A stretch of 64,000 nt of DNA from Artemisia argyi (taxonomy: Eukaryota; Streptophyta; Magnoliopsida; Asterales; Asteraceae): NCBI GenBank assembly GCA_030686995.1, contig CM060693.1, forward strand, positions 111,192,228 to 111,256,227, written 5' to 3'. Positions 34,177 through 47,908 of the stretch are shown piece after piece. Position 1 is the first letter of the stretch. Each line of letters begins with the position of its first letter. The notes beneath the pieces are model-generated. The model searched no databases, had not been told where the DNA came from, and was given only the letters and a program-made list of their open reading frames with translations. A program made the position numbers and the translations under genes.

Positions 34177-35590
34177 ACATACAATGGGCCCCACTAGGTA
34201 AACCAGAACAAGCTATTGAAAATGGGTCTGATCAAGGGTACCCTGGTGCAGGGCAGACACGTGCCCTGCAACCCATTTCAAGCCTCCTAAATAAGCTCTA
34301 AAAAAAATCATTAAAATAAGCTGAGGCTGGATTTCACTAGTTAAGCTGGCACACATTTACATATAGAAAGCTCAAACCTAATTCCTAACACAAAAATCAG
34401 GAAAATTCCCTGAATATTAGGATTTCTGCAAAAGACCAAGTTTTGACTTTTTAGATTTTACTACTAGGTTAGACTTTAATGAGATTCTAAGTGATCCAAC
34501 TGATTACTTAAGTTATACTAATCCTAGAATAAGCTAAACTAACCTACTTAAACTAGTTTAGGACTGAATTAAAGGTTTTTGGATCTTAAACACACAACAA
34601 TGGATTGTTGTGATGATCAATTGGTTATTTTGACTATCTGATATATAAGACCAAGGTATTATGCTTCTACTATCCTACTATTACCTAATGTGGCATGTGT
34701 AAACTAATGACAACCTCAGGAACCTACCAAACAACTTGAACAATTCTGATCCAAACACCCCTTATTGGGTACTGTTTGGAGTTTTAAACTACAACAAGTC
34801 AATGTAGGATGAGATTTGGATACAGATGATTCAAACTAGGTTTAAAAACTTCAATAGAACACATTAGAACACAGAATAAACTATCAAAATGAGCAAGGTA
34901 CAATAAGTACTATCAAGCTATAAATGACAGTTGACATGTAAATCTTAACAAAGAACATGTAATCTAACAACTAAGCATTAAATTGAACATAATTAACCAA
35001 ATGAAATAGGAAATAGACATGAACAAACAATGTTTAAGCTAATTCTACAGTAAACCATTTGGTGGACCTACAATGGTTCAAAAATCTTTCAGGTTACTCT
35101 ATCCATTTCCAACGTAAACCTAGTGCTTCCCATAAGCTCTAAATCCACATCAAACCAAAAGACATCTTACTTCTGCTTCATTTCTTCATTCCCTTTTTTT
35201 TTTTTTTTTTTTTTTTTGATTTCTTAGCAATTTAATAGCTATTTTTGGATTTTTATATTTTTTAACAAGAGTGAACCAAACTAAGATTTTAAAATCTCAC
35301 AAAGTGATTTATGCTTAAGGAAACTCAAGGAAACGATAACCATTACCTTTTAACAACTATTGAGCCAAATGAGAATTTACTCAAGATTTTGCAATTTCGG
35401 AAAATAACAAGAACCACTTAATTCTGGATTCAATTATCTTTGAAATACACTAATAACCTTGAAAATACAAGATAAACACTGGTTTTCACAACTGGAAAGG
35501 AAAATTTTACATTAAAACAATATTGAGACTAAATTAAAACTACTCTACTAACTACTGATTAACTACCCCTCACTCCATCTGTTTTCTTCA

Positions 35591-35598
35591 CTTATATA
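35591..35598 (-). promoter_or_regulatory. Likely TATA box of E LTR 2 (TATATAAG)
   Basis: Equivalent to 28603-28610. In LTR 3 the site reads CTCATATAAG, one base changed. Confidence 0.45.
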
Positions 35599-36640
35599 AG
35601 TCCCCGTAAGGTCCTGAGTCTTTCGCATCAGCTTTATTGACCATTGGATTGGTCAATTTGATCCTAGCCTTTGAAAGTTGTTTTGGTGCCAAAAAGGAGT
35701 TTATCCACTAGCAGGTTGCTTGGAGGGATTTAGGAGCAATAAATGCTACTTGGACTTTAGTGGAGGTCAAGGGAACATAGTTTGGTGGAGGTGAGGTGGA
35801 AGGATGAGGGTTGCAGAGCAGGTATACAAGTGGGGAAGGAGAGGGGTGAGTTGTTTGACCTGGTTTGACTGAGGGGGGATATTAAAACGGGGGATTGGGT
35901 TTTTTTATTTAAAAGGGATTGGGCCAGGGATGATTGGGCTTGGGAGTTTCTGGATCAGGCTTTGGATTGTGTTTTATTTTGATTTGGTTTATTAGTGTAA
36001 TAAGCAAAACACAAGGACCAATATTGTAATTTTTAGAAAGTTGGGGGTGGCTGCGGTGTTTTTCCCAAGTGTTCACAAGGACTAAAATCACCAAGTTTCA
36101 TATTCCCAAGGACCAATGATGTAATTTTCCAATTTAATTTCCATGGACTATTCTTGCCAAAAATGAAACTTTAGGGACTAAATATGTAATTTTCTTCAAA
36201 ATTTCATTCCAAGGACCAAAGTTGACACTTCTGACTTTCCAGGGATTAATAATGATTTTTCTTTCCAAAAATTTCCACCAGGGACCAAATCTTCCAATTT
36301 TTAAACTCCAGGGACTAAACTTGTAAATTTCCAAAACTTTTGAGATTTTTCACCAAAGGACTGAATATGACAATTTATGATTTCAAAAGGACATTTGGTG
36401 ATAATTTTCCATATTTTGATTGACTAGGGACTACTTTTGACATTTTATGAAAGTTGGGGGACTGAAACTGCCAATTTTGCAAACTTTGTACGTTTTTCAT
36501 CTGTTTTTACTCTTTTTGCATCTAAAACATATAAAACACAATTTTTAAATATTTTCAGTATTTTGATGCATTTCTGAGTGTTTTTGTATATTTTGTAGTT
36601 CAGATTTGACCAAAAATGATGAGTGTTTGAGCACTCATCA

Positions 36641-36651
36641 ATCCCCCACAC
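36641..36651 (-). other. Polypurine tract of E, unit 2
   Basis: Minus strand GTGTGGGGGAT, next to the LTR start TGATGAGTGC. Confidence 0.75.
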
Positions 36652-37486
36652 TAAACTATTGCTAGTCCCTAGCAATAAACTGTTTTGAAAACATAATGGA
36701 TTTTAATCTCTTTACCAAAAGCCATTACTTCTGGAGTAGCCAAATGTATCAGTTCAAGTAAGAACTATGGTCCACTTGATAACCATGTGATTTTGAGCAA
36801 ACCACCAGCTTTCAACGGTTTTGATTTGTCTTTACCAAAAGCCGTTTACTCCTAGACTAGCCAACTCTTGATGGACACAGTCGAGATCTTGGTGAGCTGA
36901 TTACCAATTATGTTTTTTCCACTGCCTTTACCACAAGCCATAATCTTGCGGGCTGGCCAACTCTTTCACTTTTTAGGATATGGCGAGTTGAAATACCATA
37001 CAATTTTGGGCAAATTGCAAGCCGTCAATGGATTTGATATATCTTTACCAAGAGCCGTTTGCTCCTGGATTAGCCAATCCTTTTGTCGTTTAGACAAGGC
37101 AGACTGATAACCACAAAAATTTTGAAGCACAAGTGAAATTGTTTTTTTTAATTTTTGCCAAAAACGGGGGTACAAGACAGTAAAATGTGATAAAATTCGC
37201 TAGAATACCCCCCACACTTAGAATGAATATTGTCTCAATATTCAAAGTCCCGGCTATTATGCCGACTCTTTGAACGTAAAAGGGCAACATTACAAGCTAA
37301 ATATGGAAACACCATTTTGTTTTTCACTTTATTTGTAACCACAGTAGGGGTAACTCCCCCACACTTAGGGTGAAAACCCTATATAAATGCTACTTTTTTG
37401 TTTACCGAGTCGCTAGCTTAACTCGACCCCGAATTCATTTGTTCCTGGGGAAGCATGATGTGGAAGAAATAATCTCCATCGGACTT

Positions 37487-39266
37487 TCATTCAAGATGTT
37501 TGGACAAACATTTGAAGCACGTGAAAGTTCCACACCGATGAGATATATAGACCCCCGACGTAAGATAGTGGTAAATGAAAATGCCGAGATCTAAGATGGT
37601 ATCTTCATTCCCGAAGGAGTGAAGAAGAGAAGAAGTCACCTTATAGGTGAAGAAAAGGAAGAAAACCATGATGAAAATCATGATTTGATCCTCTTCCTTG
37701 AGAGCAGGCTCAGTAGCCAAAATTTGGATTTCAAGGGTAAAGCTCGTAAACATCCCGGGAGGGTGGGTGGGAATTTGCAAATCCTCATGATTGAGTGTAT
37801 CTCCCCCGGGCTATCATTCTCCGGAGGAGTCACGATATGATGAGTGAGTTCACCGGAGAACGCCTCATGATGAGAATTATTCACAAGATGTGAATCTGTG
37901 AACTCGTGTTCCGGAATAGATTCATCACAATCCTCATTCCGAATACCAAATATTGGATTATCAGAGATCAAAGTGAATTCAGATTCGAATTCAAATAGAG
38001 GATTGGTGAGAGTAGTATTGAATGCTTCAGGAACAAAGTGATTATTATTCTCTATTGGACTGTTGAGACCAGAACTGAGTGGTGAATCATGATACAAGAG
38101 ACTTTCAATATCTCCCAGATCGGCTTCACAATCAAAGAGACCATCATCACTTCCTGTTGGAAGTGGATTGATGTGAGTAAGTTCATCGGCGACCTCCTCA
38201 AGAAGAGGATCAACATCAGACTGTGGGAGTGATGCCTCAATATACTCAATGTCTCCATGAGATGTATAATCATCATTAAAATCTGAGAAAGTCTCAAAAT
38301 GATCGTTTGAACACTCAATAGGGGAAAGTAAATCACACATATGATTCAAAGTTCCCTGTGACTCTCCTGGGATTGGGACAAGGTTCTCAGCACTAGACTT
38401 TATGAATTCGTCCAATTCCTTATCAGGAACAGTGTTAAGATGCTCGTCCCCCATGTTCAGAGAGTGAGTGTGAACTTCGGGTGTGATAGCAGTTGTTTGA
38501 TATGGAATCTCAACTGCTGGGATATCCACTGATGAACTTGATGGATCTTTATAGAATTGAAGAATATCAAGTGTATCTTCATCATCACTGTCATCAGGAA
38601 TAAATCGGAATTGAGAGCTAGATTTGGCTGCTTTTTCTTTTGCAATCGATTCCCTAACAGATTTTTCATAGGCATCTTGGGAATTTATTCTAGCAGCCTG
38701 CTCTTCAGCTAGCAATTCTTTCATGGATTTTTGATGAGTGTCTTTTTGGGCAAAGTCTTTAACTAAACCCTTCAGCTCATCAAGTAATTCCAGTACATTT
38801 TGCATTTATGGAAGAAGTGCTTGATTCATTTGGTACTGTGGAGGTTAGTCATAATAAGGTGTGCAAAATTGTCACAAGGATATGGATTCCCCATTTGACA
38901 ATCTGAGCTGAAGTGTGGACCTCCACAGTAATCACAACAGTAAAACTGTTGAGTCTGGACTGGTGAATCATATGGGTATTGGTCATAACCAAGGTTCTGA
39001 GCATCACCGGAAAACTATTCATTGACAAACGAGTTTCCGGCTTGACACTCAAATCCTTGGTGAGGACCTCCAAAAAACTCACACAGATATGTCAGTATCT
39101 CATGATGTGGTGGCTGGTAAGATGAATCAGATGTGTCATGGTAAGGATAGGGAGCTTGGTTATAGACAGGCCCATCTCTTGACTCTACCATGCTACAGCC
39201 GGGACAATTCCAACCATTATAAGGACCACCACACCATTGACAACCACAGTGGTGTGGATACGACAT
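37487..39266 (-). pseudogene. Gag-like acidic polyprotein of E unit 2
   Basis: Second copy of the protein at 30463-32295, very similar throughout. ATG at 39266 (MSYPHHCGCQWCGGPYNGWN), an amber stop at 39015-39017 in the same place as in unit 1, a one-base deletion near 38870 that shifts the frame, then a 375-codon acidic stretch (37678-38805). A further frameshift near 37790 moves the hydrophobic C-terminal block (IMIFIMVFFLFFTYKVT, HSFGNEDTILDLGI) into another frame. Where unit 1 has its second amber stop, unit 2 has a sense codon, so that stop arose in unit 1 alone. Confidence 0.75.
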
Positions 39267-39545
39267 AGAAAGAATCAAAGGTTTACAGAGGGGTAGGGAT
39301 GAAGAATCAAAGATGTGAGAGGGTAAAGAAGAATGTTTTTAGATTTTTGGATAAACATTTTGTACAAATAAGAAAGAAAATGTTTTTGTATTTTTTTGTG
39401 TTCGTTGAAAACTGATTTTAAAATGTTTTCGGGAACAGTTTTGTTTTTATAAGATAAGAAAATATGAACAAGGATGGTAAATATACAAAGGATTGAATAT
39501 CCAAAGATCACTAATCTGAAAACCGTTTTAGAATAACGCACACAA

Positions 39546-39565
39546 CCTCCCCGGCAGCGGCGCCA
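39546..39565 (-). other. Primer binding site of E unit 2
   Basis: Minus strand TGGCGCCGCTGCCGGGGAGG, five bases from the LTR end CTATCA. Identical to the PBS of element C. Confidence 0.85.
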
Positions 39566-39570
39566 AATTT

Positions 39571-42500
39571 TGATAGGGGCTAAACAGTCAGATATTATTG
39601 ACCAAGGTCAAATAAGTCAAAAACAGCTTAGGCCAATTCTCCGCGGATAGTAGTGGTTTTCCCGGATCGTTATGTCCCGACGAGGTGTGAATTATATTTA
39701 AACGGGTTTGTGATCGGGTGAATTTCGACAGAAAGGTGTTTGTGTTTGATTACACTACTGATTTATATAAGGAAATAGCTTAACTAAGCTATATTAACAA
39801 GACTGTAAAATTGGAAAACCTAGAAACGTTTAAAACCTGAAAACGTGTACGTTCAATTTAAATTTACGCGAACGTACAAAATAAAACGCGAGTTTTGTAC
39901 AAATAAAATTAAATATTATTTTCCTATTTACTTTTAATTATTTAAATTAACCTAAATTATAACTAAATATGAAATTACAACTAAAATATGAAAAATAAAT
40001 TTGGAAAAATCTAAAATATTATAAAACTAATTTTCAAACTGAAAATATATTTTTTTCTACTTTTTTTAATAATTATTATTAATTAATTATTATTTATAAC
40101 TATTTTAAAATGCACTAAATAATAAGAAAATGTAAAATAAGCCTAGAAAAATAAAATTAAAACTTTGAAAAATCTAAAGTAATATAAAACTAATTTTAAA
40201 ACAGAAAAAATATTTTTAAGACTTTTTAAATTATTATTATTAATTAATTAACTAATTATTAATTAATAAAAACTAATATTAATTATTAAAAATACTAGAT
40301 GAAAAGAGAAAAATATGAAAAAATTACAGAAATTACTTTAAGCTATAAGAAACCTAGGAAAAATATAAAAATGGAAATTGCTTAATAAATAAGCTGAAAA
40401 TAAGCTAAAGATATTAAATGGAAGCTATCACTATTTGTAATTTTGTCTTTTTCTGGATTTTCTTTTTGAGAACTATTTAAAAACTAAAAATAACAAACTT
40501 TAAAAAAGGAGGTTTAGCTGGAACACAGAAATAAGCACTTTTGAGTGCTTATTGGATTGGCAGATGGGACATTAGCTTATTAGGAGTTGTGATGAACTTG
40601 AAAGGGCTTGTAATAAGCCACACAGGCTGAACCAATGGGAAATTAAGCTACACTAGGATGCAACAACTAGGAATAAGAAATAACCTATGGAAGACCAATA
40701 AGTACTTGCCCTGAACTGAGTATGAAACAGGCCACTAGGGTGACCTTTAGGCCAATGTGGGGCCCACCAAGATGATTGGAACCCTAAACTAAAAACTAAC
40801 CTAATAAGCTGGACTAGCAGGCTCTCTAATAAGCCAAGAAACTCTTACTGGGGCTCACTAATAAGCCCTGGGGAGGGCTTGGAAGTTGATACAAAAGCTG
40901 GGTACTCAGCAGGTGTATTGGAATGTGACAAAGTTGAAGGGAAGTGCAGCCCTATGTAATAAGCCAGAAAACTGAAAATAAGCACTGAAACTAAAGGTTG
41001 GGCTTATTGGCTTTTCAAAAAGCCAATAAACATACAATGGGGCCCACTAGGTAAACCAGAACAAGCTATAGAAAATGGGTTTGATCAAGGGTACCCTGGT
41101 GCAGGGCAGACACATGCCCTGCAACCCATTTCAAGCCTCCTAAATAAGCTCTAAAAAAATCATTAAAATAAGCTGAGGCTGGATTTCACTAGTTAAGCTA
41201 GCATACATTAACATATAGAAAGCTCAAACCCTAATTCCCAACACAAAAATCAGGAAAATTCCCTGAATATTTGGATTTCTGCAAAAGACCAAGTTTTGAC
41301 TTTTTAGATTTTACTACTAGGTTTGACTTTAATGAGATTCTAAGTGATCCTACTGATTACTTAAGTTATACTAATCCCAGAATAAGCTAAATTAACCTAC
41401 TTAAACTAGTTTAGGACTGAATTAAAGGTTTGTGGATCTTAAACACACAACAGTGGACTGTTGTGATGATCAATTGGTTATTTTGACTATCTGATATATA
41501 AGACCAAGGTATTATGCTTCTACTATCCTACTATTACCTAATGTGGCATGTGTAAACTAATGACAACCTCAGGAACCTACCAAACAACCTTGAACAATTC
41601 TGATCCAAACACCCCTTATTGGGTACTGTTTGGACTTTTAAACTACAACAGGTCAATGTAGGGTGAGATTTGGATACAGATGATTCAAACTAGGTTTAAA
41701 AACTTCAATAGAACACATTAGAACATAGAATAAGCTATCAAAATGAGCAAGGTACAATAAGTAGTATCAAGCTATAAATGACAGTTGACATGTAAATCTT
41801 AACAAAGAACATGTAATCTAACAACTAAGCATTAAATTGAACATAATTAACCAAATGAAATAGGAAATAGACATGAACAAACAATGTTTAAGCTAATTCT
41901 ACAGTAAACCATTTGGTGGACTTACAATGGTTCAAAAATATTTCAGGTTACTCTATCCATTTCCAACATAAACCTAGTGCTTCCCATAAGCTCTAAATCC
42001 ACATCAAACCAAAAGACATCTTACTTCTGCTTCCCTTCTTCATTCTTGTTTTTTTTTTGATTTCTTTGCAATTTAATAGCTATTTTTTGGATTTTTATAT
42101 TTTTGAACAAGAATGAACCAAACTAAGATTTAAAAATCTCACTAAGTGATTTATGCTTAAGGAAACTCAAGGAAACAATAACCACTACCTTTTAACAACT
42201 ATTGAGCCAAATGAGAATTTACTCAAGATTTTGCAATTTCTGAAAATAACAAGAATACCTTAATTCTGGATTCAATTATCTTTAAAATACACTAATAACC
42301 TTGAAAATACAAGATAAACACCGGTTTTCACAACTGGAAAGGAAAATTTTATATTAAAACAATATTGAGACTAAATTAAAACTACTCTACTAACTACTGA
42401 TTAACTACCCCTCACTCCATCTTTTTTCTTCACTCATATAAGTCCCAGTAAGGTCCTGAGTCTTTACCATCAGCTTTATTGACCATTGGATTGGTCAATT

Positions 42501-43444
42501 TGATCCTAGCCTTTGAAAGTTGTTTTGGCGCCAAAAATGAGTTTATCCACTAGCAGGTTGCTTAGAGGGATTTAGGAGCAATAAATGCTCCTTGGAGTTT
42601 AGTGGAGGTCAAGGGAACATAGTTTGGTGGAGGTGAGGTGGAAGGATGAGGGTTGCAGAGCAGATATACAAGTGGGGAAGGAGAGGGGTGAGTTGTTTGA
42701 CATGGTTTGACTGAGGGGGGATATTAAAACGGGGGATTGGGTTTTTTTATTTAAAAGGGATTGGGCCAGGGTTGATTGGGCTTGGGAGTTTCTGGATCAG
42801 GCTTTGGATTGTGTTTTATTTGGATTTGGTTTACTAGTGTAATAAGCAAAACACAAGGACCAATATTGTAATTTTTAGAAAGTTGGGGGTGGCTGTGGTG
42901 TTTTTCCCAAGTGTTCACAAGGACTAAAATCACCAAGTTTCATATTTCCAAGGACCAGTGATGTAATTTTCCACTTTAATTTCCATCGACTATTCTTGCC
43001 AAAAATGAAACTTTAGGGACCAAAGTTGACACCTTTGACTTTCCAGGGATTAATAATGATTTTTCTTTCCAAAAATTTCCACCAGGGACCAAATCTGCCA
43101 ATTTTTAAACTCCAGGGACTAAACTTGTAAATTTCTAAAACTTTTGAGATTTTTCACCAAAGGACTAAATATGACAATTTATGATTTTAAAAGGACCTTT
43201 GGTGATAATTTTCCATATTTTGATTGACTAGGGACTAGTTTTGACATTTTATGAAATTTGGGGGACTGAAACTGCCAATTTTGCAAACTTTGTACGTTTT
43301 TCATCTGTTTTTACTCTTTTTGCATCTAAAACATATAAAACACAATTTTGAAATATTTTCAGTATTTTGATGCATTACTGAGTGTTTTTGTATGTTTTGC
43401 AGTTCAGATTTGACCAAAAATGATAAGTGTTTGAGCACTCATCA
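39571..43444 (-). repeat. LTR 3 of array E
   Basis: 3874 bases. Relative to LTR 2 it lacks about 110 bases near 39910 and one U3 repeat unit near 43018. It ends GCACTCATCA followed by the CTAAT duplication. No gene. Confidence 0.92.
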
Positions 43445-43894
43445 CTAATAGAAAAAGAATGTTACCTTTTCTTAGCATAAATCTCCGAGAAGAAGGAGAA
43501 GAAGAAACAAGAGAAACGAATGGAAGATGTACCCATCATTTAGGAATTTCTGGATGTTTTCCCAGATGCTTACCGGGAATCCTACCTGTTAGACATGTAG
43601 AATTCCAGATCGAGTTGATGCCTAGCGCTACACCTGTAGCCCGAGCACCATATCGACTCACTCCTACTGAATTGGAAGAATTGTCGAAACACTTGACAGA
43701 GTTGTTATAGAAGGGATTCATACAGCCGAGTTCCTCACTATAGGGATCCCCAGTCTTGTTTGTGAAGAAGAAGGACGGATCTTTTTGCATGTGCATCGAC
43801 TATCGAGAATTGAATACGTTGACGATGAAGAATAGATACCCTCTACCCAGGATCGACGATCTCTTTGATCAGCTCCAAGGATCGAGCATCTACT
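43445..43894 (+). pseudogene. RT fragment of element B', resumed after array E
   Basis: It continues the gag-pol of B' at TAATAGAAAAAGAATG, matching 21750-22195 of B. Readable pieces are [51 protein letters not shown] and [20 protein letters not shown]. Stops occur near 43708 and 43741. The match ends inside GSSIYSK, where the truncated LTR of element C begins. Confidence 0.85.
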
Positions 43895-46800
43895 CAAAAA
43901 CAACTTATCCCAATGCTCTGTGGATAGTATAGTATGTCCCCAGGTCGTTAAAGTCCAAGCGAGATTGAAATGGTGTTATTTGAAATCGTTTATGAGTGAG
44001 TGGCACTGAGGACAGTAGCCCAGATGATATAGAATTAATTTTGCTACCGTTATTTTGGTATTTGTACATAGATATAATATTCACGAAAATCAGATATACA
44101 GGTATATGCACAAATTTACAAATTGGATCACGTAATAGACAGGAAAAATGGGATTTGGTAATTAACAAACTACAGGGGGTGCTTTTGAAACTTTTGAAAC
44201 TTAAAATTAAAAGAATATTAAAAATGAAAATGAAATTATAAAAATGATTATTTTACTATTTAAATATTATTGAATTAATCAAACTAATTAAAATCTAATT
44301 TTAAATCTAATTTAAATTAACTAATAATTATAAATATTACAAATTAAACTAAAAATTCGCAAAAACAATTTCTAAACTTAAAATAGAACTTGAAGAAAGT
44401 ATAAAAAATAAAAATAAATATTTTTGTCTTTTTATGAGTTTTTTATTAATTAAAAACTATTTAACTTAATTAAACTAATTAAACTAACTTAAATTACTAT
44501 TAATACTAAACTAACTTAGAAAATTATAAGAAAATTTATTAAATTATTTAACCATCACAGGAATCCTACAAAATTATAAAAACTTCTAAAAATTATATTT
44601 TAGGCTATTCCACTAATTAATTACCTTTTAATTAACTTAAATCTAATTTAAATAATTAAAATAAGAAAAATGAAAAATGAGTAGTGGAAATTAAAAATAT
44701 ATTTTCTAAAAGTCTATTATATTATATAAGAGCTAGGAAAAATATAAAAACTAGGTTGTGCTTTATAAAAACTAAATATGCTATTTAAAATTTAATTATT
44801 AACTAATTACTAATAAAACTAAGATTAAATCTAATAAATACTAAATGGTAAAATAAAAATCTGAAAAATTTACTAAAATTACTTTACTATATAGGGTAAT
44901 TAATAAAATTATAAAAAAGCTAAGTGCTTAACAAAAATTTAAAAATGAAAATGAAAATTTAAATAAAATTAAATAGAAACTATCACTTAAAAATAAATTG
45001 GTTTTTCTTTACAAACTTATTTTAGACCTAAAAACATGAACTTTTTATAAAAACAGCTTTTTTGTAAACTAAAAATAAGCACTATGGAAAGAAATAAGCT
45101 AAACAGTTGACCATAGTTGACTTTTTAAGCTAATAAGCTCAAATGAGCTTGAGTGGGACCCACAATGGTGAAAATAGGTTTCTCTGAGTTGATTGATCAA
45201 TATTAAGCAAGTTTCACACAGATAAGCATAGCAAATAAGCCACACAACAACAAATAAGCACTTGCTTATTACTATTCTGAGACAGAATGGGACAGAGTTG
45301 AGGAGCAAATCCAGGTGGGGTCCACTGGTCTAATGGTCAAAACAATGGTCAAAATCTCAAGCCAGGTAGGAGGGGGGTTGGGAGAACCATAAACTAGGGC
45401 GTGGGACCCACTGAGGTGGTCACAAACCACCACCAAATTGGTGGTGGTGACTGTGGTGTCTGTTGTGCAGGGGAGCAGACAGCCCTGCAGCCCTCTTTGG
45501 AGGGTTGTGGGGCTCACACAAAAAATCACCAAAATGAAACCAATGTGGGACCTTGAAGTTAAGCTGGAAGACAACCAAATCTGAAAGTTTCACAGCTTAA
45601 GTCTCTCTACTTAAATCACTAAAAATCTTGGTATTTTTGGTTTTTTCTGCAAGGGTGCAATTTTGACTTTTTAAGAAAACTTAAGAACTTTGACTAATGT
45701 GAGATTTGAGTGATCCTACAAGATTTTCTATGTTATACTAAGCTGATATGACATGAAATTAAGCTAACCTAAAAACCTATGAACTGATTTGAATGGTTAC
45801 TAATCCTCAGAACCTAACAGTTATTAACTATGGAGGGTGAAAAGGAGATTTTGACTTTTTCCTAAATAACACTAGTTTATATTGACTTGTATCACCTAAT
45901 TAGACCTATTGTAACATAATAACACAGAAAATAACAACTACAACAACTATGAACCTATTCAACTCAGCAAAACCAAACAGCCCTTAATGATCAATGATTT
46001 TTTTGATTTTTAAGATTTTGATTGATTAAGTCCTTAACTCCTATTTCAAAGGTTCTAATATGACAAAATAAGTTGAAATAAACTCAAAGGTACCACTAGA
46101 AATAGAAAATACTCAAGAATTAAGATTATGCTAATTAATAGTGAAAATGAATACTGAGTACCATGAGATTTAATGAACAGGTAGGTATCATGCAATCATA
46201 TTTTGAATCCAATACAAAATCTAAGCATAGAAACAACACAGATAAGCAGTGATGAGCAATGGAACAGTAAAAAGCTGAAATTTGAATTTTGGCTTACAAA
46301 TGTGCATTCCAAGCTTACACCTTAAATCAAGGGCCACAAACCAGACCTATAGGTTCCCATGAACCTCTAAACCAATATCCTTCCAGAATTAACCAATCTT
46401 CTTGATTCCTTCTTCTTCTTTTCTGATTTTCTTATTTTCTCATTATTTTTCTATTTTTGAGGTATTTTCTAGATTATTTAATAACTTGAACCAAGCCGAT
46501 TAAAACACCTTAGAAACTAAAAAAAAAAAAAAAACTTTAAATAAACATGATAAAGCTTATATGAACACTTGTAACAACTTATAACAAGATTTAAGAGAAT
46601 TTATCAATTTCACTTAAAATTGCCAAAACAAAAATTAATAAAGAGAACCTGAAATTAAACTTGAATAAGGTTTTATTACAACATGAAAAACACCAGTACA
46701 ATGCTTAGAAGCTTTGAATTAAACTTAAATAACCAGTTACAATTTAAACGACATATTAAAATTAAAACTAAACTACCTACTAACTACTACTCTGTAATCC

Positions 46801-47897
46801 TCCTTCTATTTCTCTTTTATATTGAACCTCTGAGGTGTGTGGGACCCACTTGAGCTTTCCCAGCAACTTGATTGAATTTTTGATCACTTTTGCTCTCTCC
46901 ATTTTTTTGGCGGGAAAGGATTATATGGGCAATTGGGACCTGTTGAGGTATAGACTAGGAGGGGGTGGTATGATTGGTGTTTGGGAAGTGTGATATGGAG
47001 GGATAAGGGTAGTGGTGGCAGAGTGCAAGTGGGGGGGGGGGGGGGGCAAAACCAGGTCTGGAAGTGGTATTGGCTGTGGTGGTTTTGGTTTTGGAGGTAA
47101 GGGAAAAGGTCAAACATGGTTGACCCGTTTTTATTTAAAAAGGGTGAACGGGCTGTGGGATTTTGGGCCTAAAAGAAGGGGGTGGGCTGGATTGCTTTGG
47201 ATGTGTTTGGATTTGGTGTGATGGGCTAATAATAAACAAGGATCCGTTTGGTTTTTTGTATATTAATCACAAGGACCATACATATAATTAATTGAGAATG
47301 AGTGACTGATTTTGCCAAACATCCAAAGTTATCATAAGGATAAAAATTGCCAAGTTTGAATATTACAAGGACCATAATTTATATTTTGCAAAATAAAACA
47401 CCCGGGGACCAATTTTGCAAATTTCCAAATTCCGGGGACTAAACTTGCAATTTTCTGAAAATTTCACCCAAGGACTATTTTTGACACATTTTGATTTTCC
47501 AAGGACAAAAATGATTTTCCTTTCGAAAATACCCCACCAGGGACCAAATCTGTCAATTACTGAAACTCCAGGGATCAAACTATAAATTTCCAAAACTTTC
47601 CAATTTTTGACCAAAGGACTAAATATGACAATTTATGATTTCAAAATGACCTTTGGTGACTTTTCTTTCCAAATAAGTGCTCAGGGACTATTTTTGCCAA
47701 TTTTTGAAAGTTGGGGGACTGAAACTGCCAATTTTGCAAACTTTGTACATTTTTCATTTGTTTTTGCTCATTTTGCATCTAAAACATATAAAACACAATT
47801 TTGAAATATTTTTGGTATTTTGATGCATTTCTGAGTGTTTTTGTATGTTTTGCAGTTCAGATTTGACCAAAAATGATGAGTGTTTGAGCACTCATCA
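43895..47897 (-). repeat. Left LTR of element C, outer end missing
   Basis: Lacks about the first 53 bases present in the right LTR (TGATTGGGGCTAAACC to TCAAAAATAG). The junction with B' RT lies in a shared TCAAAAA. It ends GCACTCATCA at 47897. Contains an AATAAGC-rich zone (45065-45270), a palindrome at 45426-45448, a minus-strand TATAAAAG at 46815-46822, a G-run near 47031-47047, and GGGACYAAA units at 47260-47720. No gene. Confidence 0.88.
45426..45448. other. Near-perfect palindrome in C left LTR
   Basis: ACCACCACCAA and TTGGTGGTGGT around a single A. In the right LTR near 63745 the same site has one changed base in the arm. Confidence 0.7.
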
Positions 47898-47908
47898 ATC
47901 CCCCACAC
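47898..47908 (-). other. Polypurine tract of element C
   Basis: Minus strand GTGTGGGGGAT abutting TGATGAGTGC, as in E. Confidence 0.75.

Larger units (their letters stand above)
32600..36640 (-). repeat. LTR 2 (shared middle LTR) of array E
   Basis: 4041 bases, the fullest of the three. It serves both units: the PPT of unit 2 abuts its right side and the PBS of unit 1 its left side. No gene. Confidence 0.93.
25644..43444 (-). mobile_element. Element E: tandem LTR array (three LTRs, two internal regions)
   Basis: LTRs at 25644-29651, 32600-36640 and 39571-43444 enclose two internal regions. Every LTR starts TGAT and ends CTCATCA on the plus strand. The outer flanks carry one target duplication, CTAAT, at 25639-25643 and 43445-43449, and the interrupted B' sequence matches the uninterrupted B across the site. 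PBS and PPT show that the element reads on the minus strand. Only a gag-like protein is encoded, so it is non-autonomous. A shared middle LTR points to unequal recombination between LTRs. Confidence 0.9.
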
